From the NCBI GenBank assembly GCA_025526915.1, contig JAHLKH010000073.1:1-64000 (forward strand): a DNA stretch of 64,000 nt, written 5' to 3'. This document shows, one piece after another, positions 11,483-21,703 of this stretch. The notes beneath the pieces are model-generated. The model ran no database searches, was not told where the DNA came from, and saw only the letters and a list, made by a program, of their open reading frames with translations. How positions within the stretch are numbered: the stretch's first letter is position 1; each line of letters opens with the position of its first letter. The position numbers and the translations under genes were made by a program. Origin of the DNA: Entophlyctis helioformis (Eukaryota; Chytridiomycota; Chytridiomycetes; Chytridiales; Chytriomycetaceae).

Positions 11483-14400
11483 GCGAGAGGCGGCTGTGGG
11501 GGCATGTGGTGTGCAGGCGACGGTGTAGGCGACGGTGAGCGTGCGCGTGCAGACAACGGTGCAGCCGAGGCGGGCGAGATGGACGCGCTGTCGCTGGCGG
11601 ACGGCGTCGCGTGCTGCCGTGCGCTGTGGCCATTGGCGGCCGACGGCGGCGCAGAAGACATGGGCGACGTCTGCTGCTGGTGGAGGGCATCGGCCGGAAT
11701 GCCGTTGGGGAAGCGCTCCTTGATCTCTGCAGGATGTGCCAGAGTGTCAGCGGGCAGCTGCAGCAATCGGCTAATGAACACAAACCCCCAAGTCAGTGGC
11801 ATGCCTACTCACGGCCAACAATGTCCCAGTCGAGCGAGTCCTTGAGATCCGTGTAGTTGGCCGCAGGAGGGAGGCCGCGCTCAACAAGGCGACGCTTGAA
11901 CCCAGCCTCGGCAAAGAGGCCATACTCCATGTCCGGGAACAGGTTGGCGTACTTGGACGGATCGGCCAACGCTTCGGCCGCCTTCTTCTTGCCCAGCTTC
12001 TCTAGAGACGCCTTCCATGCTGCCAGCACGCGCGGGATCTGGCTGGGCACGTACGTGCGCGCAAAGAGTGCCGCTTCAGGGATGCGCGCCGTCTGGATGA
12101 GCAGCTCGACGCACTGCTCGGTGCGGCCAAGGAGGAAGTGGCACACAAACGCAATGTTGTTGGATCCCGCCTCGGCGGCCATCTTGCTGAGCTCTTCCAG
12201 GCCGGCGGCGTTGCCAGAAGTCTGGTAGATGAGCAACAGACCCTCGAGATCGCGTGCACGGCGGAGACACTCTTCGGCGAGGCCGTACTGCCACGACGTG
12301 AGAGCAACATCGCCAATGGTCTTCCACTTGTGCTCGTGGTTGGACGTCTTGGCGATCTCGTATGCAAGATCGAGACGGCTCAGCTGCACGGCGAGCTCGA
12401 AGCGGTGCTCGAGGTCGGTGGACACGGCGAGCGCTTCTTCCTTGAGACCGCGGCCCTCGAGGAAGCGAGCGACCTTGTTGCGCTGCTCGGCCGGGACAGT
12501 CGGCAAGATGCGCATGGCCGTCTCCATGTCGCCGCGGAGAATGGCCGTCTGGTACTCGATGAGCGACAGCGGCAGGGCGTAGCTCGTGACGGCCAGGTTC
12601 TTGTCGCAGATGTAGATGCGGTTGTCCTTGGCAAGGTAGCCCAGGAGGTACATGGTGGTGTCAAAGTGCGACACCGTGGACACCTGGCCGCCGACGAGGT
12701 AGTTGAGACGGTTGGCCGCGTTGGTGTAGATGAAGCAGTCGCCGACCCAGTATCCGGTCTTGACGCTCTCGGCAATCTCCGTGACAAACTCAAACGCAGC
12801 CTCGAAGCCCTCCTCGGTGGGCGTGGCGCCGCTCTCCACGTACGCCTGCCAGGCAGCGCGGTTGAAGCGCAGCACGTAGAAGCTGTCGTCGCTGGCAATG
12901 GCGACCAAGTCCGACTCGGACCAGAAGATGCTGCGCGTGACGACATCGACGCGGCGCACAGGCATGCCCGTTTCCCAGTCGTAGAAGATCAGGAACGTGC
13001 TAGAGCGAATGCCCAGAAGAGCACCGCCAAAGATACCCTCGGCGCTGTAGCTCAGACGGATGTTCACGTTGCTCTTCTCCTTGAAGGCCTTGAAGAGGCG
13101 GATGCGCGATGCCGACTCGCGGATGGCGTATTCGTTCGAGTCCATGGCCCAGACAAACTCTAGGGCCTGGCCGAAGCTCTTGTTGCGCCATGCCAGAGCC
13201 GTGTAGATGATGTACTCGCCATCGCCGCACACAACAACAAAGCTGTTGCATTGTCGTTGCGCAGGTCAGTCTGGTGGCCACGGAGCGGAGCGGAGTGGAA
13301 TGGGATGGGATGGGATGGGTAAGGATGCCAAGCAAAGCAGGACATACCGGCCATTGGGACTGTGCTGCAGCGTCTGTGGGTAAATCTCGCAGCTGCCGAG
13401 GTCCTTGGTGGGCAGCATGACACGCTCGCCGTCCTGCACAGCGGCATCGTCGCCGCTTGCCTTGACGTTGGACGTCTGGATTTCAGAATGGCGGGCCCAG
13501 ATGACCTTGCCCGAGTTGTCCATACTGATGGCAGGCTCGTCGCGGCCGAGCTTGATGCAGATCGTGCCCTCGTCGTAGCCGAATGCAAGGTCGTTGCTGC
13601 CCTTGATGAAGGCAAGCGCCCACACACGCTCCATGCCATAGTTGAGGGTGTTCTCGGGGCGATACGTGTTGGCGTGCCAGATGCGAATGGTTCCTGTCCA
13701 TGATGGGGCGGTAAGCCTGCATGCCAGCCGATCAACGCAGGTCACGGACGCAATATTTGAAAGACATGGCACATCAACGTACCGTCCTCACTACCACTGA
13801 CAATGATGGGCAGCTCTGGGTGGAAGCAGACCACCGTGACGTGGTGCGTGTGGCCCTCGAGAGTCTGCACACACGCCTTGTTCTGGTAGTCCCAGACCTT
13901 GATAAGCCTGCACCGAGCGGGGTTGGATTAAATGTCTGGCGCTGGTGGCATAGCAAGCGAGTGGCTCGCTTACTTGTCATCGCCACCGGACAGCAGGTAC
14001 GGCTTGTCGCCGCCGGTGTAGTAGTCGACGCAGTTGACGCCCTTCTGATGGCCCTCGAGCGTGTAGTTTGCGACACGCGAGCCAAGCGACCAGACCTTGA
14101 TGGTGCGATCCATGGAAGCACTGGCAAAGGTGTTGCCGTCCTTGGGGTTGAACGCCACGTGCATGACAAAGTAGGTGTGGCCCTCGAACGTCTGGATGGC
14201 GGCAGGGGCGGGTCGGCAGCAGGCCACACCGGGTCAGAGGTGCAACGCAACGCAACGCAACGCAGGGCAGGGCAGGGCAGATGGCGCGAGAGCGAGAGCG
14301 AGAGAGGGGCACGGGAAACACACCATGACGTTCTTCCAGCCCTTGTCCCAATCCCACAGCTTGATGAGGCAGTCGTCCGAAGCCGTCAGGATGTACGGCT

Positions 14401-15340
14401 GGGTGTTGTGCACGGCGATGGAGCGGATGTAGTCCGAGTGGGCATCGAACGTGATGACCTTTTCGTGCGTGTTGTAGTTGAAGACGCGGACCTGCATGTC
14501 GTCGGAGCCGGTCACGATCCACGACTTGCGGGCCACAAACTTTGCGGCGCGGACTGGGCACGGGCACCTGTTAGCAAGGCAGCCGGGACAGCATGGACAG
14601 CCTGCCACGCCGAGGCGTTTGGCCAGGCCGGCTTACCGGGCAGATCCGTTGCCTCGAAGGACTTGACGAGCGCCTGGCAAGAACAAAGATGAGGTTGTGG
14701 TGGTTGGAGGACGGGCTAGGTGTGAATGCGGTGGCGGGCAAGGCACCAAAGACACGGCACACACACACCTGCGTCTCGTGGTTCCAGATGTGCACATTGC
14801 CGTTGTACAGGGCCACCAGCAGCCACGGCTCGGTGGGGTGGTAGTCGACGGCCTTGACCCGGTCCGAGCGGTTCGCGAGCTTGCGCTGATGGGCAACGTT
14901 GCGTTGCGTTGCGTTGCGTTGCGTCGATGGTGGCGGTGGTCGTGGTCGTGGTGGTCGTGGTTCAAGCGTCAGACGGGCGGCCCCAACAAGACGCAGACAT
15001 GGAACAAGCAGACATGGAAGAAGCAGACATGGAACAAGCACTTGCCTTGATGTCCAGACGCAGCGGCTGTCGGCGCCAGCCCGCCAAGCACGGCAGAGCA
15101 CAGCCAGCCAGCCAGCCAGCCACGAGCAGGCGGCAGCGGCGGCGTTCATGCGGCCGTCGGGCGTCGTGTGCGAGTGCGGCGAGTGCAGCGAGAGCCGAGA
15201 GCAAGCGGGTGCAGCCACGGCCACGGAGAGCAGGCCAGAGCAGGCGAGTGCGTCAGTAAGCCACGCCACGTCACGCCAGCCAGCACGCCTGCTGAGCAGC
15301 CAGCACGCCGAGCAGCCTCGCACGCAACGCAGCGCACCAT
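11026..15340 (-). CDS. SEC27: Coatomer beta'-subunit (COPI coat, beta'-COP)
   Basis: Modelled exons: 15340-15338 (ATG only, inferred), 15066-15046, 14885-14769, 14673-14637, 14553-14324, 14191-13974, 13907-13783, 13693-13348, 13242-11813, 11726-11026; all phases agree, giving about 1075 residues. The N-terminus reads [20 protein letters not shown], followed by two WD40 propellers (e.g. [17 protein letters not shown]) and the alpha-solenoid with [14 protein letters not shown]. Beta'-COP recognises dilysine sorting signals and forms the COPI cage with alpha- and epsilon-COP on Golgi membranes. The C-terminal tail is unusual: disordered, with poly-Gln and an acidic end ([10 protein letters not shown]). 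A GC donor (AAG/GCAAGT) follows the 21-nt second exon. The ATG-only first exon is the weakest part of the model. Confidence 0.88.
11452..11482 (-). repeat. CAG trinucleotide run inside COPB2 (poly-Gln)
   Basis: About ten consecutive CTG triplets on the plus strand read as Gln codons in the beta'-COP tail, between PPLAQ and AAAQQKAV. It is a likely length-variable site. Confidence 0.85.
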
Positions 15341-15420
15341 CTTGTTCGTTGGCGAGCGTGATTCCAACCTGCCACGATCACTTGCTGCTGTTGCGCTTTG
15401 CTGTCCTCTGCCATCCCAGC

Positions 15421-16776
15421 ATGATTGCGTCTGCGTCTGCGTCTTCCACTGCATCTGCATCTGCGTCTGCGACTATGAGTGCGACTATGAGTGCGACTGC
15501 TGCTGCTGCTGCTGCTGTAAAAGCTGCTGCGACGCACGCGATCCCGGCCCCTCCACTGCCAGATCCGCTGCTGCGCTTCCACAGCTCGGCGTGCTCGGTC
15601 GGCGACCTGCTCGTCCTCCACCCGCATCTGCGCGTGGCGCCCTGGCCCTGCTCGGCACGCTCCACGTCGGCAGGCAGCGCCACCACTGCTGCTGCCACTG
15701 CTGCTGCCACTGCTGCTGCCACCGCGGCCGCACAGCACGCCCTCGTCTTCTCGCCGCCTTCACCCTCCGACTCCATTCCTGCTGGCACCCGCATTGCCTC
15801 GGCCCGCATCCACTTCCACAGCTCCATCGACACGTCCAATCTCGCCGACCCGAACGCCACGTACTCGTTCGATCGCGCCTGCTTGGACATTGCCGTCCGC
15901 GCGTCTCGCTCGCCGCTGGCGCCGTGTCCCATTCCTGGCTTCCCGCCTGCGTCTGCGCTGCCCATTTTCGCAACCGCAATCTCTGCTGCGTCGCCCACAG
16001 ACATCAGCGCCGGTCCCGCCACAAAGCCAAAGGCGAGTCGAACACAGCCCGGCGAGCAAGGCGGTGCCGACGACGAGACGCATGCCGCCGACTTGAATGC
16101 GCGTCTGTCGGGCTTCTTGGCCATGACGGCTGGCTTTCACGACTGGCGCTTCCTGACCAAGCCTGCCGTGCAGGCCACGCTGGAGCCATACCGCCAAGCC
16201 CGCTCGTTCATCTGGGAGGTCCCGCCTCTTCCATACCCAGCACAGCAATCCACCTCAGCAGCACCTCTCGCTCGTGTTCCGCGTCTGTGTCTGATCCCAC
16301 CGCCTCTGACGGCCATCAACCACGCCTGCACTCCCACCGCCATCGCCCAGTGGGAAGCAACTCAGGATGGCTGCGGTAGCATCACGATCCACGTCACGGC
16401 CATTACCGACATCACGGCAGACAGCGAGATCACAGTGTCGTACATCCATCCACGCAACTGCCAGCCTGACCGCCTGACTGAGCTGCGAGACAGATACGGC
16501 GGTCTCTATTGCTTGTGCGCATCATGCACGGCGCCACCCACCGCATCTCCGCTGCGACCTTCTGCATTGCCTCGCCTAGCTGCCGCATACACGTCAGCCT
16601 GCTGGTTCTGCGGGTCGCAGGCATCGCGACTCATGGCGTGTGCGTGGTGCAGGGGCGTGCGATACTGCGGCCGCGACTGCCAGCGTGCAGATTGGGTGCA
16701 TGGCCACAAGTCTGAATGTCCCAAAACTGTCCTGCTGGCTGCAAAGACGTCTGCCGATCCTGTACCGCAGCAGTAG
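15421..16776 (+). CDS. SET-domain protein with C-terminal MYND zinc finger
   Basis: A single exon of 451 residues. After an Ala/Ser/Thr-rich start there is a split SET-like region (LLRFHSSACSVGDLL ... INHACTPTAIAQWE ... DSEITVSYI) and a cysteine pair at CLCASC that fits a post-SET site. The protein ends with a complete MYND finger: CWFC-x8-CAWC-x4-YCGRDC-x7-H-x3-C. SMYD-type proteins methylate lysines; MYND binds proline-rich peptides. Here MYND follows SET, whereas in SMYD enzymes it is inserted in SET. Met 15421 starts 80 bases from the proposed COPB2 start on the other strand, so the frame upstream of it is probably promoter or leader. An AATAAA lies at 16800, shortly after the stop. Confidence 0.72.
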   Translation: MIASASASSTASASASATMSATMSATAAAAAAVKAAATHAIPAPPLPDPLLRFHSSACSVGDLLVLHPHLRVAPWPCSARSTSAGSATTAAATAAATAAATAAAQHALVFSPPSPSDSIPAGTRIASARIHFHSSIDTSNLADPNATYSFDRACLDIAVRASRSPLAPCPIPGFPPASALPIFATAISAASPTDISAGPATKPKASRTQPGEQGGADDETHAADLNARLSGFLAMTAGFHDWRFLTKPAVQATLEPYRQARSFIWEVPPLPYPAQQSTSAAPLARVPRLCLIPPPLTAINHACTPTAIAQWEATQDGCGSITIHVTAITDITADSEITVSYIHPRNCQPDRLTELRDRYGGLYCLCASCTAPPTASPLRPSALPRLAAAYTSACWFCGSQASRLMACAWCRGVRYCGRDCQRADWVHGHKSECPKTVLLAAKTSADPVPQQ

Positions 16777-17232
16777 GCCTTCATTGACGACTTGTGGCAA
16801 TAAAGAAACCAACCGGCCGATTGGAATGTCGACATTGACGCATTGGTGGACGCGGGCTGGTGCCAACAGTGATTGGCATATCGCCGGTCCAGCTTGGCCA
16901 GATTGGTGCACATGCAAACAGGTTGATGAGCAGCAAGCTTCAAGCCACTGCTGTTGTGTGTCTTGCTGGGAGAGCATCGTGCATAGCCATGTTGCCCCTG
17001 TTACCAAGCTTGGCCTGACATAACACACTCTAGTCTCGCCATGCGACTCGGCCTATCCATCAACCATTTGGCATGATACACACCCTCTAGAATGGCATGA
17101 ACCTCCCTTATCCCCCTGCATCCGCATGCATCGTCTTGGCAGTTCAGTGGCAATCACAAGCAAATCACTGATTGACAAACAGTTAGTGTAATCAAGAGTT
17201 ATAGTGTCACTTGCCCAAAAATCGACAAGGAA
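16777..17232. other. Intergenic region before tRNA-Phe
   Basis: The stretch contains the 3' end of the SET-MYND transcript (AATAAA near 16800) and AT-richer spacer. No gene, repeat or mobile element was recognised. Confidence 0.5.
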
Positions 17233-17305
17233 GCCTCCTTAGCTCAGCTGGGAGAGCGTTAGACTGAAGATCTAAATGTCCGGTGTTCAATCCACCGAGG
17301 GGGCA
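17233..17305 (+). tRNA. tRNA-Phe, anticodon GAA
   Basis: A 73-nt cloverleaf: acceptor stem GCCTCCT with AGGGGGC and discriminator A; D-arm GCTC-AGCTGGGA-GAGC; anticodon stem TTAGA/TCTAA around loop CTGAAGA (GAA at 17266-17268); T-arm CGGTG-TTCAATC-CACCG. No intron and no encoded CCA. A TTTT tract at 17311-17314 can end pol III transcription. The left end of the large inverted duplication lies about 125 bases downstream. Confidence 0.95.
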
Positions 17306-18011
17306 TCCTCTTTTGCTTTTGCCACTCAAGCAAACCCACTCTTCCTCTGACACTCTCTCTGGCGATGTGCTACTTTTTTGCGCTGCGCCGGTCTGCTCTG
17401 TGCGATCTCTGCCACGCCAGCGAAGCTGGGTGTTCCCAAGGTCAGGGGCAAGCCGCCTGTTGCTGCTCTGTCTCCAGATATCCGACCTGGCAGCTGCTGG
17501 GCCCTGGCAGGTACAGTCTGATCCCTCGCAACCTGCACTGATCTGCCTGCACTTGCCACTGACTGCGACGGGCCATCTGTGCACAGGATCCCGCGGCATG
17601 CTCGGGATCAACTTGGCTGCATCCATCATTCCGACGGACATCACGGTCGAGCATCTGCCCAAAGAGCTGTGGATCGGCCGGCAGAAGGAGAGTGCACCGC
17701 GGCACATTGAGCTGTGGGCGGTGCTGGATGCATCGCGGTTCAAGACGCAGCTTCTTGAGCGTCTTGACGAGCCTGCAGTGCGCCAGACGTCGACAACCAC
17801 CGAGGCAGCGACCACTGGCAAGCAGAGCGGCAAGCAGAGTGGCAAGCAGCCGGCCCAGACCGCACCGGCAGGTGTGCTGCTCGGCGAGTACGAGTTTGAT
17901 CCGCAACGCGAGTCGCTGCGCGTGTTCCCTGTGCAGCGGCTGATGGGCACCAAGGTGCACGCGGTGGCTGTGCGAGTGCGGTCCAACTGGGGCAATGCGG
18001 CGTGGACGTGT

Positions 18012-18455
18012 TGTCGTGGACCACGACAGAGGCATGGCTGCAGATGGGATGTCGGAGGTTCCCGATCATGTGGCGGATGTGCACGGGCGATGCATTCTGA
18101 GCCGAGCTAAGGGGTGGTGCACGTGGCAGAGAGGATGTGGATCGCGTGGCAGACAGCCGTGACGCATGAATGATGAGACGCGAGGAGGTGGTGTTGGCTT
18201 TCCCTCAGCCAACCCATCGTCAATCGTATCCGTCGTCGTACTGCTGGAGTAGCTCGAGGCTGACTCCACTGTAACCAAGGTGTGTGTGTGTGTCGTTTAT
18301 TGCCCAATGAAGCCAACCCATCGTCAATCGTATCCGTCGTCGTACTGCTGGAGTAGCTCGAGGCTGACTCCACTGTAACCAAGCTCCTTGTCCGCATCCT
18401 CTCGAAGTCCGAGTCTCCCTATCGTGGGCGGCCACCTTCGACCCCGTCCCACGAC
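18012..18455 (+). repeat. Left long terminal repeat
   Basis: 444 bases, near-identical to 20526-20969. It contains an internal tandem repeat with a 104-base period: the segment starting GCCAACCCATCGTCAATCG occurs at 18208 and 18312, separated by a TGTGTGTG tract. Confidence 0.92.
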
Positions 18456-18495
18456 TTCTGGTCCGACTTCTCGGAAACCGTTGCCCTTCTCTACT

Positions 18496-19977
18496 ATGCG
18501 CTACCCGGTGTACAAGCCTGGCGAAGACCCTGACGAGTACCTCAAGACCGTCCTGCGTAGAGCTGAGCTGGCGGTCCACGATCTCGGCAAGGAGACTCGC
18601 GGCCCTGACGGCTTGGTCCTCCCTGCTGTCAAGTTCCGTGCCACCCTCGCGGCCATCGAGGGCATCCGCGACCTGGACGAGTACCCTGAGCTGTGTGCCC
18701 TCGGCCTTGACCCGTACCCCGCTCATCCCTGCTGGGAGGAGATCAAGGAGTTCTTCTCCGCTACCTTCTCGCCCCTCCGTACCCGTGCCCCTCCCGTCCG
18801 CCGCCCCGCTGAACCCGCTGAGTCCACAGTGCACGTCCGCTGTGCCTCGTTCGACTCTTGCCCCGATTCCGCGCGTCCGTCTGTTTCCGCTGTTCCGCCG
18901 CCTGTTGCCCCGTGCGAGCCCCCGCCGGATGTCGTCCCCGAGGACGACCACTCGCCGCTCGTATCTGTCCTACCCCCGCCTCCAACCGCTGCTTCCGCCA
19001 AGCACCAGCCGCCGGCCAAGCAGAAACCGCCGCCGGACCCCGACGACGGTGTAGCCACCAAGTCGCCGTTCAGCTGGCGCGCGTCCGCTGTGACGCCAGC
19101 CCCGCCACTGACAGCTGACCCGCCCGACTGTGCCTGGGCTGACGAGCTGCTCAATGACCTGGATGCCTGCACGGGCACCATGCCGTCTCTCTCGGCCATG
19201 GAGACGGCGCCTTCCGACGACCGCCTTTGCCAGGACGCCGCTGCCGCTCCTCTTGCACCTGACCCGCCCAGGCTGCTCGTGACATGCCTTTCCACGCCTG
19301 GCGAGTCCTGCGTCCTTGTGGGCAACCGTGAGTGGAAGCCTGGCACTACAGCTCTTGACGAGACGCCCTCGCCGGTCGCCGGTAACGCTTTCCGCGATAC
19401 GAGCCGCCGTGGCATGCATGAGGCCCCGATAGGCGGCACGAACCGCGAGAACGGCCCGTCGGTATGCACGGCCCTGGTTGTTCCGGAGCAGCCTGCCCCG
19501 TCTGGATTCCACGCGCCGCCCGATCTGCCCCGCCCGATGCGACCGCCCACGGACAGTGCCGACGCCATGGAGTCGCCTCAGGGCTGCGTGGAGTGTGTTG
19601 CCCCGGCAGATGCGGCGCCAGGTCGCGCTCTAGCCCACCCTGCCGACGTCGGCACTCGCGGCACTATGCACTGGCTCGACGATCGTGACGGGCCGCCCCG
19701 AGATGCGGACATGGCCGAGAACCGGATGCCGCGCGTTGATCCTTGTCAGCTGCACGGCCCTTTGGCGCCAACCGCCCCCTGTCGTCCTTGTGTACGCGGT
19801 CTCAGGCCTCCTGCAGCCCCGCCGTTCGCGTCGCCACGTAAGCGCTCCCCGACCCACCGGGGGGAGGAGGAAACAGGCGGCCATGAATGCGATCAAGGCC
19901 GCCATGCAGCCGCCGCCACCGCTCGCTGTCGTCGGCTACAGCGACAGACCCCCTCCGCCCGTGCTAGCCACGGATGA
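18496..19977 (+). CDS. Open frame of the LTR element, possible Gag-like protein
   Basis: 493 codons from Met 18496 (MRYPVYKPGEDPDEYLK); the frame is open back into the LTR (18388). The first 90 residues look globular and helical; the rest is Pro/Ala/Asp-rich and probably disordered. No zinc knuckle, protease or polymerase motif was seen. A second open stretch (20047-20676) contains KHKLGPSAHSLRAG, loosely like the region after Ty3-type integrases, but this is too weak to call. A Gag-like role is inferred only from the position after the 5' LTR. Confidence 0.45.
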   Translation: MRYPVYKPGEDPDEYLKTVLRRAELAVHDLGKETRGPDGLVLPAVKFRATLAAIEGIRDLDEYPELCALGLDPYPAHPCWEEIKEFFSATFSPLRTRAPPVRRPAEPAESTVHVRCASFDSCPDSARPSVSAVPPPVAPCEPPPDVVPEDDHSPLVSVLPPPPTAASAKHQPPAKQKPPPDPDDGVATKSPFSWRASAVTPAPPLTADPPDCAWADELLNDLDACTGTMPSLSAMETAPSDDRLCQDAAAAPLAPDPPRLLVTCLSTPGESCVLVGNREWKPGTTALDETPSPVAGNAFRDTSRRGMHEAPIGGTNRENGPSVCTALVVPEQPAPSGFHAPPDLPRPMRPPTDSADAMESPQGCVECVAPADAAPGRALAHPADVGTRGTMHWLDDRDGPPRDADMAENRMPRVDPCQLHGPLAPTAPCRPCVRGLRPPAAPPFASPRKRSPTHRGEEETGGHECDQGRHAAAATARCRRLQRQTPSARASHG

Positions 19978-20525
19978 CGAGTCTGTGGGCGATGGTGGGA
20001 CAGCCAACCCGGCCTGGCCAGGCAGACACCGCGACCCGGTCGGCCCATGTCGCCCGCGTCCGACACTCGCAAGTATCATGCCGAGCAGATCAAGCACAAG
20101 CTCGGGCCCTCGGCACACTCATTGCGCGCCGGCCGACACGACGTCTCCAGGGCCAACCCAGTCGTCAAGAAGGGCTGGCACGTCGCTGGGACCCAGCGTA
20201 TCATTGACAGGCAGGACACGACGAAGATCGTGCCCAGGCGACCCAAGGGCATTCACCGCCATGATCGATCGCGCCTGAACTACAGGAGAGGCAGGTACAA
20301 GGCCCCGTTACGCGTCGAAGGGTGCGTACCGCGACTCGCCAGCCAAGCCACGAACGGTCACCAGCAGGGAGTGGACTCGCGCCGGATTTCGCCTCCCGGG
20401 ACCCGCGGGGCGCCAAGCAATGGCGCCGTCAAGACCGCTAGGTCGACTGGTTTGGTACACAAGGTCCCAATCATCGGCGGTGAGCAAATGCGCGTCAAGT
20501 CGGCCGGGGGAGGGCCCGGGGTGGA

Positions 20526-20969
20526 TGTCGTGGACCACGACAGAGGCATGGCTGCAGATGGGATGTCGGAGGTTCCCGATCATGTGGCGGATGTGCACGG
20601 GCGATGCATTCTGAGCCGAGCTAAGGGGTGGTGCACGTGGCAGAGAGGATGTGGATCGCGTGGCAGACAGCCGTGACGCATGAATGATGAGACGCGAAGG
20701 GGTGGTGTTGGCTTTCCCTCAGCCAACCCATCGTCAATCGTATCCGTCGTCGTACTGCTGGAGTAGCTCGAGGCTGACTCCACTGTAACCAAGGTGTGTG
20801 TGTGTGTCGTTTATTGCCCAATGAAGCCAACCCATCGTCAATCGTATCCGTCGTCGTACTGCTGGAGTAGCTCGAGGCTGACTCCACTGTAACCAAGCTC
20901 CTTGTCCGCATCCTCTCGAAGTCCGAGTCTCCCTATCGTGGGCGGCCACCTTCGACCCCGTCCCACGAC
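20526..20969 (+). repeat. Right long terminal repeat
   Basis: It matches the left LTR over 444 bases, including the 104-base internal tandem repeat. It is followed by ACGTGT and then the continuation of the SUN reading frame. Confidence 0.92.
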
Positions 20970-21230
20970 ACGTGTCTGTACAGAATCCGCATCCACGGCC
21001 GCGAGTGAGTCTGCGCGATGTCTTGCAGCGTGTGTGCGAGTGGGGCTGGCTGCTGCTGCTGCTGCTGCTGCTGCTGCACACAATAAACACCGTCACGAGC
21101 GTCCAAGCACCAGCCAGCCAGCCAGCCAAGCAGATGCGTCGTTTCATGCTTTCCAGCCAACTCAGAACCAGCAGCAGATCCAGCAACAAATCCAGCAACA
21201 GATCCAGCAACAGATCCAGCAGCAGCACGA

Positions 21231-21661
21231 ATGGCATCGCAGAACGACACCACGGCCGGCCTCGGTGTGCCAGAGCCCGTCGCACGCACCATCCTGGCCT
21301 TCTGCGCATCCTCGCAGAGCACGCTCTCGCTGCTGTCGCAGGCCAGCCGCTCGTGGCACGCCCTCGCCCTGCCCGCCTTGTTCGCCGCTCCCCGCTTCGG
21401 CGTCCGCTCAGACAACGCTGTGCGCTCGCTCAACGCTCTCACGGCAACCTTCGGATCGCCTCGCACAGCACACACCGCCGCTCTGGTGCGCTCGCTCGAC
21501 CTGTCTGGCGTCGGCGAGTCCATGTACTCCGAGGTCGACGAGGCGTGGCTGGCAACGGTGCTGGCTGCGTGCACCAGCCTGCACAGCCTGGATCTGCGCG
21601 GCGTCGGCTTCCTCACAGACGCGTGCGTGCAACTGGCTGCGTCTCGCCTCGGCCTGTCTGC

Positions 21662-21703
<42 letters not shown>

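Larger units (their letters stand above)
18012..20969 (+). mobile_element. Non-autonomous LTR retrotransposon
   Basis: Two direct repeats of 444 bases (18012-18455, 20526-20969) begin TGTCGTGG and end CCCACGAC. The host sequence ACGTGT occurs directly before the left repeat and directly after the right one, a 6-bp target duplication (5 bp, CGTGT, if the LTR is counted to a final A). A purine-rich tract (GGGGGAGGGCCCGGGGTGGA) lies immediately before the right LTR. The 2.07-kb interior has a long open frame but no reverse transcriptase, RNase H or protease that I can recognise. It must depend on another element for movement, as TRIM/LARD-type elements do. The near-identical LTRs suggest a recent insertion, later than the duplication. 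Confidence 0.9.
17429..21007 (+). pseudogene. SUN-domain gene remnant, 5'-truncated and split by an LTR element
   Basis: It corresponds to the C-terminal SUN domain of the gene at the right edge. 17429-17514 encodes VPKVRGKPPVAALSPDI and PGSCWALAG, an intron follows, and 17586-18011 encodes GSRGMLGINLAAS to SNWGNAAWT. The LTR element follows at once. The last codons (CLYRIRIHGRE, stop) reappear at 20970-21007. The N-terminal and coiled-coil part is missing because the duplication ends here. The Gly-Lys-Gln-Ser repeat has two full units against four in the intact copy. No product is expected. Confidence 0.9.

Noticed and set aside
12138..13163. Long plus-strand frame opposite COPB2
   Set aside because: Antisense shadow; the minus strand encodes well-conserved beta'-COP.
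20047..20676. Integrase-like remnant in the LTR element
   Set aside because: Only a vague resemblance in KHKLGPSAHSLRAG; no zinc-binding or DDE residues, and the frame runs into the LTR.
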